Positions 10,364 through 20,299 of a DNA stretch of 64,000 bases are shown piece by piece. The stretch's first letter is position 1. Each line of letters starts with the position of its first letter. Made by a program: the position numbers and the translations under genes. Source of the DNA: Chrysemys picta bellii (lineage: Eukaryota > Chordata > Testudines > Emydidae); the NCBI RefSeq assembly GCF_011386835.1, contig NC_088796.1, positions 26,677,011-26,741,010 on the forward strand, in the 5' to 3' direction. The notes beneath the pieces are model-generated. The model ran no database searches. It was not told the DNA's origin and saw only the letters and a program-made list of their open reading frames with translations.

Positions 10364-12046
10364 ATGCCTCGTGCTTGTGTGAACAGTGCAGATAACTTCT
10401 GCTATGTTTGTGGTGAAGTGACTTTTGCATCACAAAAGTGCAGTATAACCACTATGGTTAAAGCCTATCACCTTTATTTTGGCTGCAAAATTGGAGATCA
10501 GGACAAGAGGTGGGCCCCACACATATGCCGCAACACTTGTGCAACAAATCTTTGCCAGTGGTTGAACAGGAAAAGGAAATCTATGCCTTTTGCAGTGCCA
10601 ATGATTTGGAGAGAGCCAACAGATCATACCAGCAATTGTTACTTCTGCATGGTGCCTCCAGTTGGGAAAGGTGTGTCAAAGAAGAAAAAGTGGACTGTGC
10701 ATTATCCAAACATTCCATCAGCTATACGCCCAGTACCCCACGGAGAAGGATTGCCGGTTCCTGATGCACCAGAATCATTCTCACTTGAGTCAGATGAGGA
10801 AGAGGATGAAATTTCTGGTCCTGAACCATCAATGTCACAGGACCCACATTTTCTCCCATCCTCCTCCTCTGAACCACACCTCATAACACAAGGTGAATTG
10901 AATGACCTTGTCAGGGATTTGGAACTACCCAAGAGTAAGGCAGAACTGTTGGGCTCCAGACTACAGCAATGGAATCTTCTGGCAGGTGATGTTAGGGTTT
11001 CCATGTTCCGTGACCGTCAAAAGGATCTTGTCCCATTCTTCTTCATGGAAGGTGATCTTGTAGCCTGCAACAACATGGATGGTGTGATGGCAGCCCTCGA
11101 CATCGTTCACAATCCAGATGAGTGGAGACTGTTCATTGATTCATCGAAGACAAGTCGTAAAGCTGTTTTACTGCATAATGGCAATGTTTTGCCATCAATT
11201 CCAATTGGTCATGCAGTCCATATGAAGGAAACCTATGACAACATGAAATGACTTTTGAGGTGCATAAACTATGACCAACATCAGTGGCAGCTTTGTGGCG
11301 ATTTGAAGGTTGTTGCTGTCTTGCTTGGTCTGCAGACTGGATACACAAAGTACTGCTGTTTTCTCTGCGAATGGGATAGTTGTGCAAGAGATTCCCACTA
11401 CATCAAGAAAGATTGGCCACTCCGACAGTCACTGGAGCCTGGGAGGAAAAGTGTTCAGCATCCACCACTTGTTGAATCAAGGAAGATTTTGTTACCACCC
11501 TTACACATCAAGCTGGGTCTGATGAAGAACTTTGTCAAGGCCATTGACAAAACACAAGCAGCTTTCAAGTACCTCTGTGGAAAATTTCCAAGGTTAAGTG
11601 AAGCTAAGATAAAGGAAGGTGTCTTTATTGGTCCTCAGATTCGTGAACTTCAAGATGATGCATTTGACCATGCACTGCATGGCAAGGAAAAGACGGCATG
11701 GAAAGCCTTCCAGTTAGTGGCAATAAATTTTCTCGGAAACAACAAGGCAGACAACTACAGGTTGTTGGTGGAAAACCTCCTCAAGGCATACAAAAGCCTT
11801 GGTTGCAACATGTCACTAAAGATACATTTTTTGCACTCTCATCTAGATTTTTTTCCACCGAACAGCGGAGCAGTGAGCGACGAGCACGGCGAGCGATTTC
11901 ACCAGGACATTGCAACAATGGAGAAACACTATCAGGGCAAATGGAGCCCATCAATGCTTGCAGACTATTGCTGGACAGTGACAAGAGATGCTCCATTTAA
12001 TGAATACAAGAGACAAGCCAAGAAGCGCCGAGTAGACACTGAATAG
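10364..12046 (+). pseudogene. Transposase-like protein, 560 codons, one internal TGA
   Basis: One frame runs from ATG 10364 to TAG 12044-12046, broken only by TGA at 11249-11251 (codon 296). The first 95 residues have Cys pairs (CYVCG, CRNTC, CYFC) and a conserved-looking WREPTDH, suggesting a zinc-binding DNA-binding region. An acidic and Ser-rich linker covers about 140-170. The C-terminal half holds LFIDSSKTSRKAVLLHNGN, CGDLKVVAVLLG, YCCFLCEWD and SDEHGERFHQ. By inspection D259, D313 and E507 or E510 could form a DDE triad, with the Cys pair as zinc ligands. I recall similar uncharacterised proteins in many animals. The superfamily is not proven. Start context is moderate (G at -3). Confidence 0.7.
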
Positions 12047-12088
12047 GACTAAACTATGTACATAATCGTTTTTTGCCTTTTGTTTCAT

Positions 12089-12094
12089 AATAAA
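12089..12094 (+). terminator. AATAAA polyadenylation signal of the transposase gene
   Basis: AATAAA lies 43 bp after the stop codon, the usual place for a short 3' untranslated region. This completes an ATG-to-polyA gene inside the transposon. Confidence 0.6.
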
Positions 12095-12292
12095 TTTTAT
12101 TTATATAACCCTTTTGCTGTTTTTTAAAGTGTTACATAAACAGGACAGGTGAAATATCATATAAAGCACATCAAAATACATAATAAATAGCACATTTTTA
12201 TCTCTGAAGCAGACGACTTCTCAAAAATTGTAGACCAGTGTTACAGGTCAGTAACCGCCATATACCATGACATCATATTAAAAAAACAACAA

Positions 12293-12309
12293 CCTGGGAC
12301 TGTCCCAGG
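12293..12309. repeat. Short perfect hairpin
   Basis: CCTGGGAC and GTCCCAGG flank one base. It lies just outside the DIRS remnant and probably belongs to a repeat I cannot name. Confidence 0.4.
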
Positions 12310-12329
12310 TTAAAACCCGTGTGTGTACA

Positions 12330-12429
<100 letters not shown>

Positions 12430-15292
12430 TATGTAAGTCCCTCTACCCAGGCCTAGTTTGCCACCAGCATCGATTCCAAGCTTCCCCCAACAGCTCCCAC
12501 TCAGCTTGTCTCTGATATCCAACACAGCAAACCCAGATGCCACAGCTGGCAAGTGTTGTGCTGCTCTGTCCTTGAGGGTAGGGTGTTTATGGCTCTATGC
12601 AAATTAATTCATTAAATAAAATGTCACACACATGAAGCTGCACAGAACTTGGCAGCTCTGCGTGACTTCTCCTTTTTAAGGCTTTTCTGGCTGGCTTGTT
12701 CTTGCACAGCAAGAGACCCTTCCCCCTCTCCACTGGCCCCACTGCTATCACTGCTGTAAAATGTAGATCTTTCCCTGCAAAAAACTCCCCATGGAACACT
12801 GGGGCCCATGAAAGTGTATTGAGTAACAACAGAAATGTTGCTTTACTAACAGTGTAAGTGGGAATAGCATTAAGTGGGGAAATGTGGAGTGAGGTCACAG
12901 GAACAGAACCATCTTAATGGTTTTTTTCCCTCTAAAAATGGCATTTAGAGGGACTAGATGGCACACAGCACCCATTAACTAAGTCAACACTTCAAATTCA
13001 AACATAGCTGGTAAGGACAGAACACCATTACATGGCACTCCCAGATGGCTGGCTGGTGATCTATGACAAATGAAGCGGTTTTGGTTTAGTTCCTATTTGT
13101 AATGTTCAAGAGATATAGCCTTAAAACTCCTGACCTGGATTTTAGAGCAACCAAAAGAGTGTGCCTGCCACTAATCCATCCCAATGTAATCTGGGACAGG
13201 CCTTTAGGAAGGGCTGGGCTATGTATCAATGTAGTGCAAATATAGTTATTAAAGCTCGCAGTTATCCACCATCCTATCGAATCTTAGAGCTTTGCTTTAA
13301 GGACCTCTCAGTCACCTAGGACATTAACATCTACATAAAACAAAACTACCATATGGGCTCTGCTGGTATCACACTCAGAAACCAAGCAGGGTCAGACTTA
13401 GAAAATATTCAATGGGACACCCCAAGGAAATGTGAGGGTGCTGCAGTAAGTGTCAAAGGTGACTTAGTAGATGGCTCAGTTTGGTTTAGTGAGAAGAGCC
13501 AGTTGAGAAGTTTGGATTTGGGACAAAATTTCAGAGGCTTTTCAGATCTGTAGGTTTGGCCTGGGCTTATCTTTAAGAGCTAGACTGTAGACGCTGAAAA
13601 CCAAGGTGACCTCTGTTGAAGTAACATTTAGAAGAAGGGCATGTCATTTTAGCCAAATGAACTGCAACAATTGTATAAAGGAAATGCCTGATTATGCTGG
13701 ATAGATGAAGTTTAAGAACTGCATCCAAAAACACTGCTGACAAAAGCCTTGATCGACACTCCAGTATTCATGTTTGGATTGCCTGGCTGTTGCAATTAAA
13801 ACCCATTTCTCTTTACTTATTTGTAAAGAAAAAAAGATTAGCATAACCTATCATTCGGGGTCTTCTAATTTGTCTCTCCAAATAACCTGTGTTTAGGATC
13901 AAGTTGTGCTGGGCACTCTGACATTTCCATAGTAACTAATGTACCACAGTGGAAGAATAAAAAAGGACAGGATGTTATCAAATAAGTGGCATAAACAGAA
14001 TCTGTGATGCTTCAAATTCTTATAGGCATGAGTTTGGGGTGATTTCATTGCTCACAAACCATGGATTGGTGAATGGATTGTACAAGCCATCCAAATAAGT
14101 GGTAAAAACACTGATTACCATCACATACCAGACGTGGCTGTAATAAACTTAATTGATAAAGCACCTTTTGGCCATCTTGCCTCTATGCTGCTTGCTAATT
14201 AATCTCTGCTGGGACTATTGCTAATATGCCAGGTTTCTAAACTGCTTAAAAAGCTGCCACTAGAAAAAAAAACAAACAACCCCCACAAACAATCTGCCAG
14301 GTTTTCCTTCAAAATCCAGGTCCAGTGACTGGATTGAGATCTGATATCTTGTCACTCATTAGAGCTAGATGTAGGAATTTTATGCTATTAGAAATCCAAG
14401 ATGTGGTATTAAAGCTTCTGTTTCTAGACCCAGTAGATCATGAACTATTGGATCTTAAACCTCTGACATTGTTATGTATGACAAAGCAATTAAGTAATAG
14501 CAAGAGGCTTCAAAAATGTATTATAAATTTCCGCTTACTCCTTTTAGTCCTGGTTGAATTCTTAAAAGCTCTCTTAAGTTTGTTTGGGAAGACCCACACA
14601 GCTTTTGCCTGGCCCTTCCACCAGTGGATAACAACATTATTCCAAACACCGACTGGTTTAAAAAAAACCTTTGTAGCATAGATGGCCATCATGTATTTTG
14701 TATCTACATCAACTGTATAAAACATTCATCATCTGGGACTTTTATTGCAGTCACATGACTAAAACAGATAGGCACTTTGACAATAGCAGGAGGGAAATGT
14801 GTCACCAAGGATATCATCACTGACCTCTAAGGTGGTTAGCTGGTGCTATCAGCAAAGGACTGATGCTTTGGCCTCTGTAGTTCCTCCTGTGGAGAGAACA
14901 AATGCCTACCAGCTGGCAATAACTGTACTAGAAAGCCCTCTTATAAAAATAGTCGCTATGACTGAGCAATATTGCCCTCAGTCTGTAGCACCGTAATCTT
15001 GGAACTATTTTATGCTTTGGCTCTGGAAGCAATAACAGTAACATATTGTCCATCAATTAATGACATGCATACTATAATATTAGCATTTTTCTTTTGTAAA
15101 ATCTATCAGAATGTTGACAGCCTGCATGTGCTTTGAAATTTAGAAAAGTGTGTTCGAAACCTCCTTTCTGTGTAAAAGAGGACAAAAGGGATGACTTTTT
15201 TTTTCCAGACAAAACAATTGTTTTCTCTTTAACTAAGAGGAAAAGCTTCACTTCTCGCTTATCATCTTTTCACCCCTGTAATCTGATGCTAG
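12430..15292. other. Unassigned sequence
   Basis: No exon or repeat can be supported. A short piece near 14420-14460 reads LDPVDHELLDL, faintly like L2-type reverse transcriptase, but the surroundings do not confirm it. Confidence 0.35.
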
Positions 15293-15645
15293 CAGGGCTG
15301 GCTCCAGGCACCAGCTGAGCAAGCTGGTGCTTGGGGTGGCAGATTGTTCGAGGCGGCATTCCCAATCCTAGGGCAGCATGGCTGCTTTTTTTTTTTTTTT
15401 TGTTCTTGTTCCGCTCTGGCCACCCTGCATGGCAGTCCTCTTCCTTCCCTCCCCGCCGACCGGAGCGGAACCCTCGTGGTAGGCGGCAGGAGGCGGCGCA
15501 GCGGGAGGGGCCACGTGGCAGCGCCCCTGCTGTAGCCCTGGCCGCCCCCTTCTCTCTCTCCCGCCCGCTCCCTCCCCTCTTCCCCCTGCCCCTCAGCCGG
15601 TTCCCCTGCACCCGCACTCCGGCCGCTCCGCAGGTTTTAGGAGAC
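15293..15645 (+). mobile_element. GC-rich hAT relative of the 517-742 element, 3' end not found
   Basis: It starts CAGGGCTGGCTCCAGGCACC, then has AAGCTGGTGCTTGGGG, matching the left part of the 517-742 element nearly base for base. A T run (15388-15401) and a GC- and CpG-rich interior follow. No matching right TIR or TSD is seen, so it is truncated or the end has diverged. Long open frames here reflect GC content and do not resemble proteins. Confidence 0.7.
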
Positions 15646-17049
15646 TAAAATGACAAGATGCTGCAAATGTTAACCATCTAGGGTAAAAGCCTTTAACTTT
15701 AATTTCCTTTCAGACAACTGTTCATTGTTTAGACCATTTCAAGGTTAATTTTTCAGCATGCTCGATAGACGAATAGTGGGACTGTAAACAAACAAAGCAC
15801 TGTAAGCAGGTTTGAAAATCTGAAGATTTTTTCCAGTGAAATTTTTACAATAAAGCAGCATCAATGAAATTATGTAAATCTTTTGTTGAAAATGTGCATC
15901 TGTTGAAAAGCAGTGTAGCTGAGATAGGAAAACTCCTTTCTAATATTATACCAAAATACACGTGCTTTAGAGCTTTGTGCTGACTTTTTTTTGGCTATTA
16001 GCTATGCTCATAATCCATGCTACCCTGCTTGCTTTACTTATGTGAGTGGCCCTATAGAAATCATTGAGACTTCTTGTGCGAAGAAGGCGATCAGAAAAAT
16101 GGCAAAAACTAGTAAATGGTGTTCCCTGTTTGACAATATTTAAAATATATTTAGAGCTACATACACAAACAAAGATAGCTATAGAAAGCTGATTTAACAG
16201 TCATCCCAGGTAGGTTAGTAGCTTTATCTTGCCTTTCAGCATTCTGAGCTGAAACATGACACCTGAGAGGCGAAGTTCCTATGCATTAAAGCAGTACTAA
16301 TTGGACCTACAAACTCTCATGCAGGCCTTGCATGCCCAGCAAATGACACTCGGCTGATCAAGATGACATGTTATCTCCTGGCCTCAGATTTCATATGTTA
16401 AACAAATGGAAGCCCTCTTTGGTGGTCTGCTGACCCCGAGCCTTTCAATTCTTGAATGGTACACCTTTTGCCTGAACCAAATTTACCTTTCATTGCTAAC
16501 AAGGGAATGATTTATGAAAGGAAAAATGTTTCTCTTTATTTCTATTCATCACAGTTGTAAGGACTAGTGTATGCTGAAAATTATGGAATTTAAAAACACA
16601 ACTTTCTTTTCTGTGATCTAGTGTCACATTGCGATTTGGATCCAAAGGTTGCGTGCACTGCAATGAACCACTTTGGGGTTCACTTTGATGTCCCCTTTGC
16701 TGTCCCCGTTGCCTGCAGAGAGAGGCAAAGGGGATACCATTGCTCCAGTTCAGGTAAGTGATGGTTTTATACGTGAATGAAAAATATCCACACAAAAAAT
16801 ACAGAATTTCCCTAAAATCAGTGGTGGAAATCTCCTGCCCTTTCTTATCACTGACTGCAACTCTGAACTTTCAATAATTTATATTTTTTTATAGGTAGGA
16901 CATTTGAAAGAAATTATGATTTAACTATGTTGAATCAAGGGGTCAGAAACAATTTTATATTACACTGCAGTTTTCCTTCAATACTGGTAGATGGCTGGAT
17001 ATCTGGATGCCTGGGGAGTTCACCAACAAAAACAATTGCAGTTGAATAG
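15646..17049. other. Unassigned sequence containing one exon-like segment
   Basis: Nothing else is recognised here. The segment at 16622-16753 is listed separately. Confidence 0.35.
16622..16753 (+). other. Exon-like open segment with good splice sites, unidentified
   Basis: A 132-nt stretch, open in one frame, lies between a TTTTCTGTGATCTAG acceptor-like sequence and a perfect CAG/GTAAGT donor. It would encode VACTAMNHFGVHFDVPFAVP within a 43-residue stretch. The length is divisible by three. I recognise no protein. Chance splice sites in an intron are the main alternative. Confidence 0.2.
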
Positions 17050-17059
17050 CTTTGTCTTC

Positions 17060-17190
17060 CACTTGCATTTATTTACATTTTGGTAGCACCTATAAGTCCC
17101 ATTCAAGATCAGGGCTCCATTGTGCTAGGTGCTGTACAAATATTTGGAAAAGGATTCAGTCTCAGCCTCAAAGAGTTTATCATCTAACAG
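17060..17190 (+). repeat. Ancient amniote interspersed repeat
   Basis: It contains CCATTGTGCTAGGTGCTGTA followed by a CTCAAAGAGTTTATCATCTAA-like tail (17183 onward), a sequence I recall as abundant across reptiles and birds. The family name is not asserted. A worse copy may lie at 31225-31310. Confidence 0.5.
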
Positions 17191-17229
17191 GGTAATATCA
17201 AATTTGAGTGTCTCTGCTCCCAATTTTGT

Positions 17230-17446
17230 TAAGAACTTGTTGGAGATCTTGTCTTATCTTCTGTTCTGTTCTTCCTGTCTCGTACCATGAGAACAAGGGG
17301 ACAAACAATGAAATGGAAAGGTGGCAAATTCCAAACTGATAGAAGGAAATATTTGCTCACACATTGCAAATTTAAACTGTGGAGCTTGTTGCCACAGAAT
17401 GTCATTCAGGCTAAGAATTTAAGATTCGAAGTGAGATGTAGGATGG
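17230..17446 (+). mobile_element. CR1 LINE 3' part, upstream half
   Basis: ACAAGGGGACAAACAATGAA, then GAAGGAAATATTTGCTCACAC and GTTGCCACAGAATGTCATTC, are typical of the CR1 3' untranslated region. The copy is cut at about 17447 and resumes at 18437. Confidence 0.75.
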
Positions 17447-18436
17447 AATGATTTAAATCAAGATTTAAAAATCAAGATATAATCACTGATTTTTTAAAAT
17501 TGATTTAATCAGGTTGAGGCTCGGCTCGGTAAAACTAATTTGAACATTTGTGCTATTGCAACTTTTGATTTAGAATATATAATAAACTAAGTTATAAATG
17601 CCAGCCTACTAGTTATGCCATTAAAAAATACCTATCTTATTTTAGTTTTACAAAACTGCTTTACAGAGAAAACAAAATATGGAAAATGAAGTCCCTGATC
17701 CTGCAGACACTTAAGCAAATATGTAACTTTACTCACTTAAAGTTGAGCATGTGCATAAGTATTTGCAGCATCAGGGATTAAAGCTATATTTTTATTAAAA
17801 ACTTACTTCTTAGTGGCATAAATTCTTGGTCAACCAAAACAAAGTTGTATCAGTGCTATTTAGACTTCCAATACATCAGAGTTACTTTTGGACATACTGG
17901 CCAAAATTTTTGAAAAAAGGAGTCAAAGTTAGGCCTCTAATCCCAAAAGGCGGGATTTTCAAAAGCACCTACATGATTTAGGCGCATAAATTCCATTGAC
18001 TTCAGACTACAAATTCTGATCATGTGTAGCCTGGTTGAAGCATTTCAACTTTCTTGTCTTGTGGAAGTTCAGTATATCAGGAAGTGGTATTGGCTGCATA
18101 TATCGCATAGGCTGTTTGCTTATCAGTTTTATGTCTGAATTTGTGGTGGTTTCACAGTAAGGATGTTACTGCCCCTAAAACTTGCCTTTTTTCAGAAAAA
18201 TACATGAACATTTGAACTCTGAAACTTCTTAGGTTTTTTTGTTTTGTTTTGTGTTTTTTTAAAACATGTAAAATCTGAAATTCTACTAACAATTAGGGAA
18301 CTAAATTCCTAAAGTGGATGTTTTGTATCGTTTCTTTTAAACTAAAATGGGATGTAAATAACTAGCAACACATAAATCTGATTTAAATTTTAAAAAATTG
18401 TTTTTCATTTCAATCAGTATTTGTATCTACCTTGAT
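17447..18436. mobile_element. GATTTAAATC-rich element inserted in CR1
   Basis: About 990 bp separate two CR1 halves that are otherwise continuous. The ends are rich in GATTTAAATC and AAAATT motifs (17449-17510 and 18370-18400), in inverted orientation. The interior holds a palindromic piece at 17690-17785 (CTGATCCTGCAGACACTTAAG against a reversed copy) and a GGGATTTTCAAAAGCACCTA piece at 17953. No transposase is seen. The superfamily is unknown and the exact ends are not fixed. Confidence 0.55.
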
Positions 18437-18715
18437 TGGACATTTATGTATAAAAAGACTATCCAGAGAAATAATAGTTAATGCTAACAAAAATATTATT
18501 GGAAGGGAGAAAAGATTATGTTTCAGATTTTAAGACAATATATTAACTATCAGGAATTAGGATGAGGTTTGGATAGGGGGCAGATTACCCCAGATCTTTC
18601 TACTGTGGGGTTTCTTGCACCTTCCTCTGAAGGCTTTGGTGCCAGCCACTGCCAGACAGGACATTGGACTAGATGTCTGAGCCTGTATGGCAATTCCTAT
18701 GTTGCAGGGTAACTG
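18437..18715 (+). mobile_element. CR1 LINE 3' terminus, downstream half
   Basis: It begins TTGGACATTTATGTATAAA and includes GGGGTTTCTTGCACCTTCCT, GGACATTGGACTAGATG and TATGGCAATTCCTATG, the standard CR1 3' end. Confidence 0.85.
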
Positions 18716-18906
18716 GAAGGGTTTAGAATCTTTAACTTCAATGTCTCATTAACATTTTGGAAGGCAGGAATCTATGTTAATTAAGTATTAACAAAAACTA
18801 CTCTAGAATTTTGTGCTGACTGAACTTTCATTCCCCTCCCAATTGCTTATCTTTTACTTTCTTGGCTCTTGGATGTCATCCTTTCACTATTAGTCTACTC
18901 ATCCAA

Positions 18907-19207
18907 TGGCTGGTCTACACTACTGCTTAACTGGATGTAACTTATATCACTCAAGGGTGTGAAAAAGACCCCCCCACCCGAGCAATGTAAATTACATCGA
19001 CCTAAGCGATGTCTACCCCAGCGCTATGTCGGCGGGAGACACTCTCCTGTCAACATAGCTTCCACCTCTCGCGGGGGTGGAGTAATTATGCCAACAGGTG
19101 AGCACTCTTGTTGACATAGTGTGTCCTCACCAGACGCGCTACAGCAGCATGACTGCACCTGTGCAGCTATGCCGATATAGCGTTGTAGTGGAGACTTGCT
19201 CTGAGAG
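18907..19207. mobile_element. Palindromic MITE (GTCTACACTAC ends)
   Basis: The left GGTCTACACTACTGC and the right GTTGTAGTGGAGACTTG are inverted. The interior has Y-shaped inverted pieces (TGTCGGCGGGAG, TGACATAGTG). It is non-coding and of the same structural type as 25512-25792. Confidence 0.65.
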
Positions 19208-19319
19208 ACTTATGGCCTAAACAGAAGTTCTAAATGTAAAAACAAGCAAAGCAGCAAACAAATCTTTAGAAATGAGAGTCTGAAGCCTCTTTTATGTGTC
19301 ATAAATATATTATACTTAC

Positions 19320-19835
19320 ATCCTGGCCCATTGAAGTCAATGGCAAAACTTCCACAGACTTTGATGGGTCCAGGATTTTACCCATTTTACTTGGGCCCTT
19401 CAAACATTTGTAGTTTGTGATCACATCCTCCCTTATGCACTGGCTAACCGAGTCTTGCTTATTTCCATTTCATGAGTGGTAGGTGTGATATGATTCTGAT
19501 TCTGATTTTTTTTTTAAATAAATATGGTCATAAATATAACATGCAGAAATGAAGGTAAGATAATCAGATAATTCAAGGCTCCTTCCCCTCTTAACTGTTT
19601 TCCTTGCCTTAGTCTCAAAGACAGGTGAGATTAAAAAATAGTCTGAATTGCAGAAGTGGCTTGTCCAAGGCAGGAAATACCGGAGGTTTTTTTTCAGTGA
19701 TTTGCACAAGTCTCATTGTGAACCATATCCTTGTGACATGCTGAACACCTTCGAATCCTGTTGATGCCAGTGGGATGGAGGATGCTCATCATCTCACAAC
19801 AGATGCTCAACTCCCTACAGAATCAGCCCCAGTGT
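19320..19835. repeat. Fragments of palindromic amniote repeats
   Basis: At 19320-19390, CCCATTGAAGTCAATGG with a later inverted TTGATGGGTCCAGG. At 19735-19835, TGACATGCTGAACACCTTC with an inverse GATGCTCATCATC part. These AAGTCAATGG-type fragments are common in reptiles. There is no coding. Confidence 0.4.
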
Positions 19836-20232
19836 GAGACAAACTTAATAAATAAATCAACAATTCAGAAGAATAAAAGGGACATGACCAGGAAATAATA
19901 GTAACAGTCTATCAAATTTGCCTTCCGCATTCAGATACGACTAGATCTCTGCTGCTTTGCATTTAATAGTCTCTTTTGAAAGGCAAAACATCTCAGTGAC
20001 CAGTATATTAGAGCTGACCTGCACAATTTTCTGCTGAATTTTTTTAACTGCATAAAAGGCTGTATAGAAACTAGGTCAGTGCAAGGTTACTTTAGTTCCC
20101 AGTCTCTTGGTTTTTCGCTCCCCCCTCACTGAAAGGGCAATGATTCCAGTTTGGAACCTTCTTGTGCCACACAGGTGTTTGTCCAGAAATCTGCCATCAA
20201 GTATTATAGCTAATGGAAATATATACAGATGG

Positions 20233-20290
20233 CCAAATTCTGCCCTTGAATGTCCTTGTGCTTCAGAGGGAATCCAAGGGCAGAATTTGG
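20233..20290. repeat. Hairpin with perfect 16-bp arms
   Basis: CCAAATTCTGCCCTTG (20233-20248) and its exact complement CAAGGGCAGAATTTGG (20275-20290) flank a 26-nt loop. The stem continues imperfectly outward (AGATGG against ACATCT). It is probably a short palindromic MITE or fold-back repeat. Confidence 0.7.
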
Positions 20291-20299
20291 ACATCTGAA

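Larger units (their letters stand above)
9858..12240 (+). mobile_element. Near-intact CACTG-ended DNA transposon (CMC-like, by inference)
   Basis: The 2,383-bp element sits in the DIRS 3' region. It begins CACTGCTCTACA (9858-9869) and ends TGTAGACCAGTG (12229-12240), inverted repeats matching 11 of 12. A subterminal GCTTCnGAnATAAA is shared by both ends in inverted order. The target trinucleotide TTA is duplicated at 9855-9857 and 12241-12243, and removing the element restores continuous DIRS-like sequence. CACTG/CACTA ends with short target duplications are known for the CACTA-Mirage-Chapaev group, so that placement is inferred. One long frame (10364-12046) fills most of the interior, followed by AATAAA. 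Little decay suggests a young insertion. Confidence 0.8.
3564..12260 (+). mobile_element. Decayed DIRS-type retrotransposon, multiply interrupted
   Basis: Gag, reverse transcriptase, RNase H and tyrosine-recombinase remnants occur in order on the + strand, which defines the DIRS order of retroelements. Its 3' terminal region is cut by the CACTG transposon at 9858-12240 and resumes at 12241 with CAGGTCAGTAACC, matching inverted sequence at 9558-9573. Other interruptions are at 4487-4766 (MITE) and about 4890-6255 (unknown). Many stops and frameshifts show that it is dead. The start at 3564 is where DIRS-like sequence becomes recognisable, not a proven end. Confidence 0.8.

Noticed and set aside
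14325..14681. L2-type reverse transcriptase fragment (LDPVDHELLDL)
   Set aside because: The match is only a few residues and no neighbouring RT motif follows in any frame.
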